A stretch of DNA of 64,000 nucleotides from Aliidiomarina halalkaliphila (GTDB taxonomy: Bacteria; Pseudomonadota; Gammaproteobacteria; Enterobacterales; Alteromonadaceae), in NCBI RefSeq assembly GCF_007096385.1, contig NZ_VJWL01000002.1, positions 310,001 to 374,000 on the forward strand, read 5' to 3'. The translations under genes and the position numbers were made by a program. Positions 23,713-31,916 of this stretch are shown here, in pieces. Under the pieces are notes generated by a model that was not told the origin of the DNA, did no database searches, and saw nothing but the letters and a program-made list of their open reading frames with translations. Within the stretch, counting starts at the first letter, position 1. Each line of letters begins with the position of its first letter.

Positions 23713-25782
23713 TTACTGAGCGCCGGCGCCTAGATAACGATCCAGCCAACCATGAAACTCGCTAAACCAAAATACTGAGTTGTTTGGTTTGAGAATCCAA
23801 TGATTCTCATCTGGGAAGTATACCAAGCGCGCATCTAAGCCCATGCCTTTGTATACCCCATACACTTCAAATCCTTGCGTGACCGGCACGCGGTAGTCGA
23901 GCTCGCCGTGGATCACAAGCATGGGCGTTTTGAAATTCGCCGCATTCATTGCGGGACTCCACTGCAGCATGTGGTCAAGGCCATCCCAAGGCGCACCGCC
24001 GTAGGCATAGGCGCGGTGAGCGGTGGTGTCGGATGCGAATTGCCCCATGAGGTTATAGACGCCTGCATGGTTAATTAACGCAGCGTAGCGGTCTGTTTGC
24101 CCAGCAATCCAACTGACTAAGTAACCACCATAGCTGCCGCCTGCCGCTGCTAAACGGTCGCCATCCACGTAGGGTTTTTCTAACATGTACTCAATGGCTT
24201 TCTCAGAATCGATATAGGGCAGCGTGGGATGCTCACCATGAATAGAGATTGCGAAATCTTGACCAAAGCTGGTAGAACCGTGGAAGTTCGGCATGATTGT
24301 AATATAGCCAGGCGCACTGAATACTTGCGCATTCCAACGGTAGTGGAAGGTGTCACCGAAAAAGCCGTGAGGGCCGCCGTGTAAGAGGTTCAATACCGGG
24401 TAGGTTTGGCTCTCATCGAAATCAGGCGGGTAGATCACGAACATCTGTACCGGAGCACCGTTAGCGCCTACATAGGTGACATTTTCAACACGGCCCCAGG
24501 CGATTTGTTCTTGCAGCGCAGTATTGAAGTTGGATAGCTGGGATTTATTACCGCCATCGCTCGACACCGCGAAAAGCTCAGGCATAAAGCTGAGAGCATG
24601 ATGCACAAACACCAAGCGACCATCGGCGGTTTCTGCCGCACCATTATTAGTGCCGCCACGCAATATTTCACGCACATCGCCACCGCTGGCAGGGATGGAA
24701 AAAATGGATGTCATCGCGCGGTCACCGGCTTCGAAGAAAATCCGATTGCCATCGCGGCTATACTGCCAATTGCTCGGTGTATTATCGAAGTTTTCGGTCA
24801 GTACACGTTCGTTGCTGGTACGTACGTTATAGCGCACTAAATTAAGTTGGTCGGCATAGAAGTCGGTACGTATGCTTCGCCCATATAACACGTATTCGCC
24901 ATTATTACTGAAAATAGGATTGACGCTGCGCCCGGTGTTTTCTGTGGTGATATTGGTGTAATCCCCCGAACCATCAGTTTTCAGTAAGAGCACATCGGCT
25001 TTGAGTGAATCATACGGTGCTTCTGTAGTATTGGCTGTGAGGGCAATCAGCGACCCATCGGGCGAAATATCGTAACTGACTCCACCTCCGATATTAAAGA
25101 AACGTGCCCAACCTGGCGTGAGTTCACTCACCTCCTTGCTGTCTGTGTTTACCTTAAATAAGCGAGGGTAGGTGTCTTGCGGCAAGAACCGATCCCAATG
25201 GCGGTACAGTCGATTTTCAGTCACAAAGGCCGATACTTTGGATTTATTGTCTTCTTCCTGTTGTTTTTTGAGGGCCTCAAAATCGCCATTAAAATCGCTA
25301 GGCACCTGTGCCATAAATACTAAGTGTTCACCGTCCGGCATCCACTTCGGTGCCGATACACCAATAGGTAAGTCGGTGAGCTGAATAGGTTCGCCACCAT
25401 CGGTGCGCATCAGGAAAATTTGGTTACTGTTCGCACCGCGACGAGACACAAAAGCGACCGTCTTGCCGTCGGGGCTCCACACAGGGCTGCTATCACTGCC
25501 ACTGCGCGGACGGGTCAATGGTGTGATGCTGTTATCGTCGAGATTCAGCATATAGAGTGATGTAGTGCCGCGATCTGTCTCCATGCTAAAGGAGGTAAGG
25601 CCGATAATGGCCCGAGTGCCATCGGGTGACATCACTGGAGCAGACGGGCGGTCTACCGCCCAAATATCTTCTGGAGTAATAGGTCGCTGCTCTGCGCTAG
25701 CGACGGTGACCATGAGTAATGACACAAGCATTACTGCTGTGGCCGATACCATGGTTTTCAATGAAGTACGCAATATGGTCAT
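23713..25782 (-). CDS. exported S9-family (prolyl oligopeptidase-like) serine peptidase
   Basis: 689 aa from the ATG at 25782; a GTG 6 codons upstream is less likely. It has a Sec signal peptide (SAVMLVSLLMVTVASA type) and then a beta-propeller of WD-like TolB/PD40 repeats (SPDGKTVAFVSRRG, SRDGNRIFFEAGD). The alpha/beta hydrolase domain has nucleophile Ser in AAGGSYGGYLVSW (S550), Asp in HGELDYRVP and His in DENHWILKP. It cleaves peptides, probably as an acylaminoacyl- or dipeptidyl-peptidase in the periplasm. It resembles the S9 gene at 31917 in layout but not closely in sequence. Stand-alone gene, with a terminator upstream from mgtE. Confidence 0.92.
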   Translation of the reverse strand: MTILRTSLKTMVSATAVMLVSLLMVTVASAEQRPITPEDIWAVDRPSAPVMSPDGTRAIIGLTSFSMETDRGTTSLYMLNLDDNSITPLTRPRSGSDSSPVWSPDGKTVAFVSRRGANSNQIFLMRTDGGEPIQLTDLPIGVSAPKWMPDGEHLVFMAQVPSDFNGDFEALKKQQEEDNKSKVSAFVTENRLYRHWDRFLPQDTYPRLFKVNTDSKEVSELTPGWARFFNIGGGVSYDISPDGSLIALTANTTEAPYDSLKADVLLLKTDGSGDYTNITTENTGRSVNPIFSNNGEYVLYGRSIRTDFYADQLNLVRYNVRTSNERVLTENFDNTPSNWQYSRDGNRIFFEAGDRAMTSIFSIPASGGDVREILRGGTNNGAAETADGRLVFVHHALSFMPELFAVSSDGGNKSQLSNFNTALQEQIAWGRVENVTYVGANGAPVQMFVIYPPDFDESQTYPVLNLLHGGPHGFFGDTFHYRWNAQVFSAPGYITIMPNFHGSTSFGQDFAISIHGEHPTLPYIDSEKAIEYMLEKPYVDGDRLAAAGGSYGGYLVSWIAGQTDRYAALINHAGVYNLMGQFASDTTAHRAYAYGGAPWDGLDHMLQWSPAMNAANFKTPMLVIHGELDYRVPVTQGFEVYGVYKGMGLDARLVYFPDENHWILKPNNSVFWFSEFHGWLDRYLGAGAQ

Positions 25783-25813
25783 GGTTGTTATCCATCTCAC
25801 CTAAAAGATTTAT

Positions 25814-25850
25814 GAAAAAGCCGAGCTGTGGGAGGGCCACAGCCCGGCTT
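25814..25850 (-). terminator. rho-independent terminator downstream of mgtE
   Basis: AAGCCG-GGCTGTGG and CCACAGC-CGGCTT pair as a long GC-rich stem, followed on the minus strand by TTTTTC. It lies between mgtE and the S9 peptidase gene, both leftward. Confidence 0.8.
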
Positions 25851-25885
25851 AGTCGTAAACCTTACCATATTTTTTGCATATGGAC

Positions 25886-27244
25886 TTATCCGAGGTCCGG
25901 CATTCCTAGCATTTTAACAGCAATGTAGAAGTACAAAAGTACACCAACAAAGTCCGCAATCGAGGTAATCAACGGCGCACTTGCAGTTGCCGGGTCGAGC
26001 TTGAGCTTACTCAGTAAGAAAGGTAACGACATACCGATCATACTGCCGGAAATAACTACAACGACCATCGAAATGGAAACAACCATCGCAATCTCCATAC
26101 CACCCCGGTAGACGCCTAAGCCAAATACGGCGACAGACATAGCAATACCCAGAAGCAAAGCTACCCAGAACTCACGACCTAAGGTTTTAAACCAATCCTT
26201 CATGTGCAAGTCGCCGGTGGCAAGTGCTCGGACCATCAAGGTTGCCGACTGAGAACCGGCATTACCACCGCTATCCACCAGCAGCGGCAAGAAGAACACC
26301 AAGGCAACATAAGTAATAATGGTATCTTCGTACGCTTCCAAAACCTCACCGGAGAACATATTGGCGAATACGAGTACGAGCAGCCAAGGCGCTCGTTTCA
26401 TAAACATGGTCCAGGTGCTGGCTTCGCGCAAAGACACGTCCTTTAGCGCTAAAGTACCACCCCCTTTATGGAAATCCTCGGTACTTTCTTCAACATCAAC
26501 GTCCATGGCGTCATCGACGGTTACGATACCAATCAGGCGGTCGCCGCCATTAATGACAGGTAACGCGAGCAGGTCGTAACGACGAATCATGTCGGCAGCT
26601 GATTGACGCGGTTCCATGGCATTAATAAATACCAACTCGGTATTCATGATCTCTGAAATCAATGCGTCATCGTCGCTGGTCATCAGTTCACGCAGCGACA
26701 AGGTGCCCAACAACCGTTGTTTATTGTCGATAATATACAGCTGATAAATGGTTTCCATACCGGCTGCATGGGTACGCACATAGCGAATGGCTTCAGCGAC
26801 AGACATGTGGGCGCGAATCGCCACATAAGCGGATGTCGCCAACGCACCGGTGGTGCCTTCTTCGTACGCCGCAAGGCGGAGAATATCCTCCTGCTCCTTT
26901 TTTGCGAGTTTTGGAAGAATCTTATTCTGTACGTTTTCTGACAAGCGATTAAAAATATCTACCCGTTCATCGTGTGCCATCTCTGTGAGCAAACGTGCTT
27001 TATCGCTGGTGCTAAACAACTCCAACAAGGTGTCTTGCTGGGCATGGGTGAAGTACCCAAATAAGTCGGCTAGCTCAGCATCGGGCAGGGCAACGAGCAA
27101 TTGGTGCACGTCGTCTGCATCCATTTGTTGCAATTCGTCAGCAATATCGGCCGCTTGCTGCTCGCGCACTAGATACAGCCAATCATTGGCATCAAAGGTG
27201 GCCAACTGCGCGTGAATTTTGTTTTGTAACTCTTCTCTGGTCAT
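25886..27244 (-). CDS. mgtE: magnesium transporter MgtE
   Basis: 452 aa, normal for MgtE. N-terminal Mg-sensing superhelical domain (about 30-130; ADIADELQQMDADDVHQLL), CBS pair (140-260; EIMNTELVFINAM, LIGIVTVDDAMDVDVEE), then five membrane segments (about 290-450; LVLVFANMFSGEVLEAYE with PLLVDSGGNAGSQSATLMVRALATGD in the pore region). It is a Mg2+ channel gated by cytosolic Mg2+. No Mg riboswitch is seen upstream. It lies 33 bases downstream of an outer membrane protein gene, same strand, and may be cotranscribed with it. Confidence 0.96.
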   Translation of the reverse strand: MTREELQNKIHAQLATFDANDWLYLVREQQAADIADELQQMDADDVHQLLVALPDAELADLFGYFTHAQQDTLLELFSTSDKARLLTEMAHDERVDIFNRLSENVQNKILPKLAKKEQEDILRLAAYEEGTTGALATSAYVAIRAHMSVAEAIRYVRTHAAGMETIYQLYIIDNKQRLLGTLSLRELMTSDDDALISEIMNTELVFINAMEPRQSAADMIRRYDLLALPVINGGDRLIGIVTVDDAMDVDVEESTEDFHKGGGTLALKDVSLREASTWTMFMKRAPWLLVLVFANMFSGEVLEAYEDTIITYVALVFFLPLLVDSGGNAGSQSATLMVRALATGDLHMKDWFKTLGREFWVALLLGIAMSVAVFGLGVYRGGMEIAMVVSISMVVVVISGSMIGMSLPFLLSKLKLDPATASAPLITSIADFVGVLLYFYIAVKMLGMPDLG

Positions 27245-27277
27245 AGCCTATGACTCCCTACTATTCGTTTAGCGCAA

Positions 27278-27952
27278 TCAAAACGCCACATTCAAGCCAA
27301 TGGTGTAAATGGTATCGTTCACCTGCGTGTCGCGCGCGATCCCTAAATCCAAATCAAACCGATCAAACTGATAACGGGCCCCAAATCCAAAAATGGGATC
27401 ATCCGAGCCCACACCGGCAACTTCCATGATCACGTCGATATGTTGTGTTAACGCATAGGTGGTAGCAACACCCCACAACGCATTCCAGTATTTGCCGATA
27501 CGGTCGTATTCTGTGCCCGCATTGAGGTGTAACGTCCAGTAGGCATTCAACTCGCGAGAATAGGGGATATTCACAAAACCACCGGCAAACTCATCGTCGA
27601 CGGTGTCCATCACGAGACCAACAGTGAACGCGAGTGCTCCACCATAGACGTCTTCTGAAACGATAGTTTTGGCTTCGAGGCCCACTTCAGTAACCTCGCT
27701 ATCGCTCCATGAGTAAACCAATGGAACCGCGAATTCCCAGCCACCTTGGGTGCTACACGCAGGTTGCAGAATCCAAACCGATTCACCGCTAACGCGACTG
27801 GTCCAGGTTTCTAATTGGCAGGTACCAGGATCAGTAATGGTGGCATCGTCCACAAGAAAGTGGCCGCCGTTAGCGAAAGCAGTGCTTGAGGTAAAAGCAA
27901 GGGCCAGTAACGCACTGGTTAACGGTAGTTTTTTCATTGTGTTTCTCAACAT
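27278..27952 (-). CDS. outer membrane beta-barrel-like protein
   Basis: 224 aa from ATG 27952, supported by AAAAGGAA upstream; ATG 27937 is also possible and a longer frame goes to 28024. Signal peptide ends after ...SSTAFA. The mature part alternates aromatic/hydrophobic and polar residues in beta strands (YWTLHLNAGTEYDRIGKYW, FGFGARYQFDRFDLDLGIA) and ends with Phe, the usual C-terminal signal for outer membrane insertion. Two Cys near the N-terminus (CQLETW, PACSTQGGWEF) could form a disulfide. The specific family is not known to me. Possibly in the same transcript as mgtE. Confidence 0.75.
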   Translation of the reverse strand: MLRNTMKKLPLTSALLALAFTSSTAFANGGHFLVDDATITDPGTCQLETWTSRVSGESVWILQPACSTQGGWEFAVPLVYSWSDSEVTEVGLEAKTIVSEDVYGGALAFTVGLVMDTVDDEFAGGFVNIPYSRELNAYWTLHLNAGTEYDRIGKYWNALWGVATTYALTQHIDVIMEVAGVGSDDPIFGFGARYQFDRFDLDLGIARDTQVNDTIYTIGLNVAF

Positions 27953-28478
27953 CGCAGCATTCCTTTTTGCTGAATGCCGAACGATAGGTGAAAAAACCAG
28001 AAATGATGAATAGCTCAACGACAAGCCTTTGGCACGAGCAAACTCGGTGCTGGGGCACTTGTACAGCCATATTGGGCTATTGATTATTTTTGGCCAGTCA
28101 CTCAGCAGCTTGAATCGCGCCGAGGACCACCCGGATTGCCGAAGTGGCTAGGGGAGGAGAGTTCGGTACGCTTACAAACCGGTTAACGTCCGGCGGTTTA
28201 TGTTTAAGCTACAACTCGGAGGTTCCGAATCTAAGCATCCGTAGTTAATATTCATTTCTCTCTCAAAAAAGATACTTACACACGTAAGCGGCGCGAATAC
28301 TACAGAACCTCGTTTCCTTTTTCAATAGGTAAGTCTAGACGATAATCTCGCAAATCTTCGGGAATTCATGTGGTTGGTCCTGAAAATGGTGCATTTTCTA
28401 GAATCCGACTTGATCTAAACGGGTATTTGTCGAATCGTAGGTTCAGGTAGCTATCTTTATCGCAATAGAGAGGAATGT
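27953..28478. other. long intergenic region with GC-rich structured segment
   Basis: Between two divergent genes. About 28120-28235 is GC-rich and hairpin-prone (AAACCG...CGGTTT near 28174-28201, CGGA...TCCG near 28217-28228), with no ORF. Around 28275-28290, CTTAC-ACAC-GTAAG is another small inverted repeat. I could not match it to a known riboswitch, tRNA or sRNA. Promoters for the outer membrane protein (leftward) and the aminopeptidase (rightward) must lie here. Confidence 0.4.
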
Positions 28479-30044
28479 ATGAAAAGGTTTCGTGGTTGGG
28501 CATTGGGTTTGTTGAGCCTCACGTTAGGTTTATTACTCACTACCGTTGTCGCGTCTGCAAGTTACTTGCATACGGCAACTTCATTTACACAACAGAGCGT
28601 GAATGAAGGGGATGTGCTTGTGGTATTAGTGCCAGAAGACGCGGGTGGTGTGCGTGTGTCGGGTTGGAGTGATGCAACGACAGATCATGTGAAGCGGGCG
28701 ATGGCAGCCGCTGACTTTGAAGGGAAAGCGCAACAGCGGGTGGAGATTCTTGCACCTGCCGATCTAATGTTCGCGCGCTTAGTTCTTCTTGGCGTGGGTA
28801 ACCCTGCAGACTTGCCCCGTTATGTGGCAGAAGAAATGGGGGCTGCGCTGGCGGCGCACATTCAGGGGAGCAAAGCCGAATCTATCGTGATTGATAGCCG
28901 TTTGGTCACCAATCCTGGCGTGAATGCGGATGTGGTATCGGCTATTGCGCACGGTGTGGAGCTACGTAGTTACCGTTTCGACCGTTATAAAAGCGAACCC
29001 GCAGAACGCCCAGGGCAGCGCTATCAATGGGTTGTCTCCAACGCATCAGCGGCTGAGCGTGCCTACAATCAGCTGAATGCATTGGCTCAAGGTGTGTTTA
29101 TTGCGCGAGAGCTTACTAACCTACCCGGCAGTGATGGTTATCCAGCGGCCTTCGCAGAATATGCGCGTCAGCAGCTTGAACCCTTAGGTGTCGTTGTCAC
29201 TATTCTTGATCGCGAACAAATTCGTGAGCTGGGTATGGGGTCGTTACTAAGTGTGAGTGAAGGCAGTCAGCATAAATCTCACCTGCTGGTGGCGCATTAC
29301 AAGAACAGTGATGATGAGCGCCCGATCGCGTTAGTGGGCAAGGGCAATACTTTCGATACCGGCGGGTATAACTTAAAAACGAATGCAGCCTCTATTTTGC
29401 GCATGCAAACGGATAAAGCCGGTGGCGCTGCAGTTGTGGGTGCGGTAAAAGCCCTTGCCGGTCAGCAAGCGCCAGTGAATGTGGTTGGGGTAGTGCCGCT
29501 ATCGTTGAATATGATTTCTGGTGAAGCCACCTTGCCGGGTGATGTAGTCGTTGCGGGCGATGGAACCACCATTGAAGTGGCCAACACGGATGCGGAAGGG
29601 CGACTTATTCTCGCCGATGGAATCTGGTACGCACGGGAGCATCTTGATGCCCGTGTGATTGCTGATATTGCTACCCTTACGGGTGCAAAAGTAGGTGCTT
29701 TGGGTACACAGTACTCTGCAATATTCAGTGACCATGACGATATTCTTGCAACCTTGCGTGAAGCGGGCGAGTTGACTCGTGAGCGGGTGTGGCAGTTACC
29801 CCTTGATGGCTACGAAGATGTGGTTCGTTCGCGCATTGCCGATATGAAAAACACGGGGTCGCCAGGGGCTCAAGCGGGTGCCATTTTCCTGCGGCACTTT
29901 GCCGGCGATACGCCATGGGTACACATCGATATGGCGGGGAGTGCCCTCATTGATAGTGCATCGGGTATTCATCCTGAAGGCGCCACTGGCTACGGTGTGC
30001 GAATGCTCACAGAATGGGTGAAAATTTATTCTCGCCAGCACTAA
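28479..30044 (+). CDS. exported leucyl aminopeptidase family M17
   Basis: 521 aa. An N-terminal signal sequence (about 1-27; WALGLLSLTLGLLLTTVVASA) precedes the M17 macrodomain-like part and then the catalytic domain. Metal ligands and active site are intact: KGNTFDTGGYNLK, MQTDKAGGAAVVG, NTDAEGRLILAD (from 369) with its Arg, and HPEGATGYGVRML at the end. It removes N-terminal residues from peptides with two metal ions. M17 enzymes are usually cytosolic; a signal peptide suggests the periplasm or outside. Followed by a strong terminator. Confidence 0.92.
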   Translation: MKRFRGWALGLLSLTLGLLLTTVVASASYLHTATSFTQQSVNEGDVLVVLVPEDAGGVRVSGWSDATTDHVKRAMAAADFEGKAQQRVEILAPADLMFARLVLLGVGNPADLPRYVAEEMGAALAAHIQGSKAESIVIDSRLVTNPGVNADVVSAIAHGVELRSYRFDRYKSEPAERPGQRYQWVVSNASAAERAYNQLNALAQGVFIARELTNLPGSDGYPAAFAEYARQQLEPLGVVVTILDREQIRELGMGSLLSVSEGSQHKSHLLVAHYKNSDDERPIALVGKGNTFDTGGYNLKTNAASILRMQTDKAGGAAVVGAVKALAGQQAPVNVVGVVPLSLNMISGEATLPGDVVVAGDGTTIEVANTDAEGRLILADGIWYAREHLDARVIADIATLTGAKVGALGTQYSAIFSDHDDILATLREAGELTRERVWQLPLDGYEDVVRSRIADMKNTGSPGAQAGAIFLRHFAGDTPWVHIDMAGSALIDSASGIHPEGATGYGVRMLTEWVKIYSRQH

Positions 30045-30058
30045 TTCTTGTCTATAAA

Positions 30059-30083
30059 GAAAGGCGCCTTCATGGCGCCTTTC
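30059..30083. terminator. bidirectional terminator between M17 peptidase and hsp20
   Basis: GAAAGGCGCC and GGCGCCTTTC form a perfect 10-bp stem with loop TTCAT. T-rich tracts follow on both strands (GTTTACTT and TTTATAG). Confidence 0.85.
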
Positions 30084-30133
30084 GTTTACTTAAGGCCTGT
30101 ACATGAGGCCTCTATACAGAGCTAGAGCGCGGG

Positions 30134-30580
30134 TTACTTCTTGTGCTCTAGCGCAGTACCACGTTTAATTTCGATAGAACGCGGCTTCATGGCTTCTGGA
30201 ATTTCTTTCACCAATTGAATGTTCAATAGGCCATTGCTTAATTCCGCATCAACGACTTCTACGTGCTCCGCTAAGTTAAATTTGCGTTCAAAAGAGCGCG
30301 CTGCAATTCCTTGGTACAGGTAATTGCGGTCTTTCTCGTCGTCGGATTTCTTACCGCGCACGGTAAGCACACCGCGTTCAATCTGAATATCTAAATCATC
30401 TTCGGTGAAGCCGGCTACCGCTATGGTAATGCTGTAACGGTTCTCGCCTGTGGCTTCAATATTGTACGGAGGATAACCACCGGTGCCGGTGTCTCCGCGA
30501 AGGGCATTGTCGAGCATCGATGCTAAACGGTCGAAGCCAATGCTGCTGCGATATAAGGGTGTAAGATCAATTGTGTTCAT
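30134..30580 (-). CDS. ibpA: small heat shock protein Hsp20/IbpA family
   Basis: 148 aa from ATG 30580 with AAGAGGAT 9 bases upstream; the frame extends to 30610. Alpha-crystallin domain (about 33-130; YSITIAVAGFTEDDLDIQIE, GVLTVRGKK), a YLYQGIAARSFERKFNLAEHVE region, and the C-terminal IxI motif (IEI). It holds unfolding proteins for DnaK/ClpB. A sigma32-like promoter lies at 30667-30694. The symbol follows the E. coli homologue. Confidence 0.93.
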   Translation of the reverse strand: MNTIDLTPLYRSSIGFDRLASMLDNALRGDTGTGGYPPYNIEATGENRYSITIAVAGFTEDDLDIQIERGVLTVRGKKSDDEKDRNYLYQGIAARSFERKFNLAEHVEVVDAELSNGLLNIQLVKEIPEAMKPRSIEIKRGTALEHKK

Positions 30581-30666
30581 AGTCGTGTATCCTCTTTTGA
30601 GCGATGACATAAAGTTAGACTGTGTAGGGGAAGCGCTCTCTTTGAGACCCGCTGCCTACAATTTCT

Positions 30667-30694
30667 ATGTGTGGTCATCGCAATGGGTTTCAAG
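30667..30694 (-). promoter_or_regulatory. candidate sigma32 (heat-shock) promoter for hsp20
   Basis: On the minus strand CTTGAA (30689-30694), 14 bases, then CCACACAT (30667-30674). This fits the sigma32 consensus CTTGAA-N13/14-CCCCATNT at the -35 and at 5 of 7 -10 positions. It lies about 87 bases upstream of the start codon. Confidence 0.5.
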
Positions 30695-30792
30695 ACCTCA
30701 CATGAAATTTTTTACCTTCGCCTTTGCAACCGAAGAGAGGGTCGGGTAGTTTTGAGCAAGCTATGCACTGAAGGTACAGGAGCAATAATCTA

Positions 30793-31212
30793 ATGAGTCA
30801 TGAAGTGAAGCTGGGATGTGTTCGTGTTGAAGAGAAAATGGCACCCTTTACCAATCAGGTAACCACCTATAACCACCGCTGGTTGGCTGATGAGCCGGAA
30901 CAGCTTGGGGGGGCTGATGAGGGGCCGGCACCGATGGAAATGGTATTGGCGGGATTGGGGGCATGTACGTCTATGACTCTGCGCATGTACGCAAAACGCA
31001 AAGAATGGCCCTTAGAACGCGTTGTGGTTGAGCTTGAACACACAAAAGGTGAGCATGGGGCTGAATATTTAAGTCGGGTGATCACTCTCGAAGGTGATTT
31101 AAGTGAGGAGCAGCGAGTACGTTTGCTTGAGATAGCAAATAAATGCCCCGTACATAAAACCTTAACGAATCCGAATTTAGAAATTCCTACATCCCTAAAA
31201 GACGAATCGTAA
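30793..31212 (+). CDS. OsmC/Ohr family peroxide-reductase-like protein
   Basis: 139 aa, AGGAG upstream. The two redox cysteines are present: C58 in [14 protein letters not shown] and C118 in NKCPVHKTL. It is the OsmC fold (thiol peroxidase for organic hydroperoxides), of the short YhfA-like kind. It is close upstream of a carboxylesterase gene (31 bases) and an S9 peptidase, all on the + strand, so a three-gene unit is likely. Confidence 0.88.
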   Translation: MSHEVKLGCVRVEEKMAPFTNQVTTYNHRWLADEPEQLGGADEGPAPMEMVLAGLGACTSMTLRMYAKRKEWPLERVVVELEHTKGEHGAEYLSRVITLEGDLSEEQRVRLLEIANKCPVHKTLTNPNLEIPTSLKDES

Positions 31213-31243
31213 AAATAACATCGTAGTTAAAAAGGAAAATCGA

Positions 31244-31903
31244 ATGACAGTGTTGCCTTGTGTAGAGGTGGAGCCGCAAGAACCTGCAAACGCGGCAGTA
31301 ATTTGGTTACATGGCTTAGGAGCCGATGGCCATGATTTTGAGCCTATTGTTCCCCATATCCAGTTACCCCAAGGCGTACATACGCGATTTGTTTTTCCCC
31401 ATGCACCGAAAATACCGGTCACCATCAATGGTGGTATGACGATGCCTGCTTGGTACGATATTTTAGAGATGAGTATCGCCCGCAGTGTTGATGAAACCCA
31501 GTTGCGTCAATCGGCGGCGCACGCGCTTGCGCTGATCGAGCGTGAAATGGAGCGCGGTATCCCCGCGGAACGAATTGTCCTTGCTGGATTCTCTCAAGGT
31601 GGTGCAGTGGCTTATGAAGCGGCACTGACGGCGCCATACAAGTTAGCGGGTGTGATGTGTTTATCAACTTATTTGGCGACCCATGAATCGGTTAACCCGA
31701 ATGAAATAAACAAAGAAACACCATTTCTGGTGCAACACGGTAATCAAGATCCTGTGGTACCAGTGCAATTGGGCGAGCATGCCCGCAAGTGGTTAGAAAA
31801 CAAAGGGTATCAGGTGACATATCAAACCTATCCTATGGCGCATCAAGTGTGCGGCCCACAAATTAACGACGTGAGCGCTTGGTTGAGCGGCGTTTTCAAC
31901 TAA
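31244..31903 (+). CDS. alpha/beta hydrolase, carboxylesterase/acyl-protein thioesterase-like
   Basis: 219 aa. Nucleophile S117 in LAGFSQGGAVAYE; Asp in QHGNQDPVVP; His in YPMAHQVCGPQI. The N-terminal WLHGLGADGHDFEPIVP is typical of the phospholipase/carboxylesterase (LypA/YpfH-type) family, which hydrolyses short acyl esters. The translation signal AAAAAGGAAAATCG is good. The middle gene of the OsmC-esterase-peptidase set. Confidence 0.93.
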   Translation: MTVLPCVEVEPQEPANAAVIWLHGLGADGHDFEPIVPHIQLPQGVHTRFVFPHAPKIPVTINGGMTMPAWYDILEMSIARSVDETQLRQSAAHALALIEREMERGIPAERIVLAGFSQGGAVAYEAALTAPYKLAGVMCLSTYLATHESVNPNEINKETPFLVQHGNQDPVVPVQLGEHARKWLENKGYQVTYQTYPMAHQVCGPQINDVSAWLSGVFN

Positions 31904-31916
31904 AGGAGAACAGTAG

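Noticed and set aside
28120-28235. tRNA or SelC-like gene
   Set aside because: A short GGAGGTTCCGAATC stretch recalls a T-arm, but no acceptor stem or anticodon arm can be formed.
27245-28478. Mg2+ riboswitch for mgtE
   Set aside because: No M-box pattern is seen upstream of mgtE or of the preceding gene.
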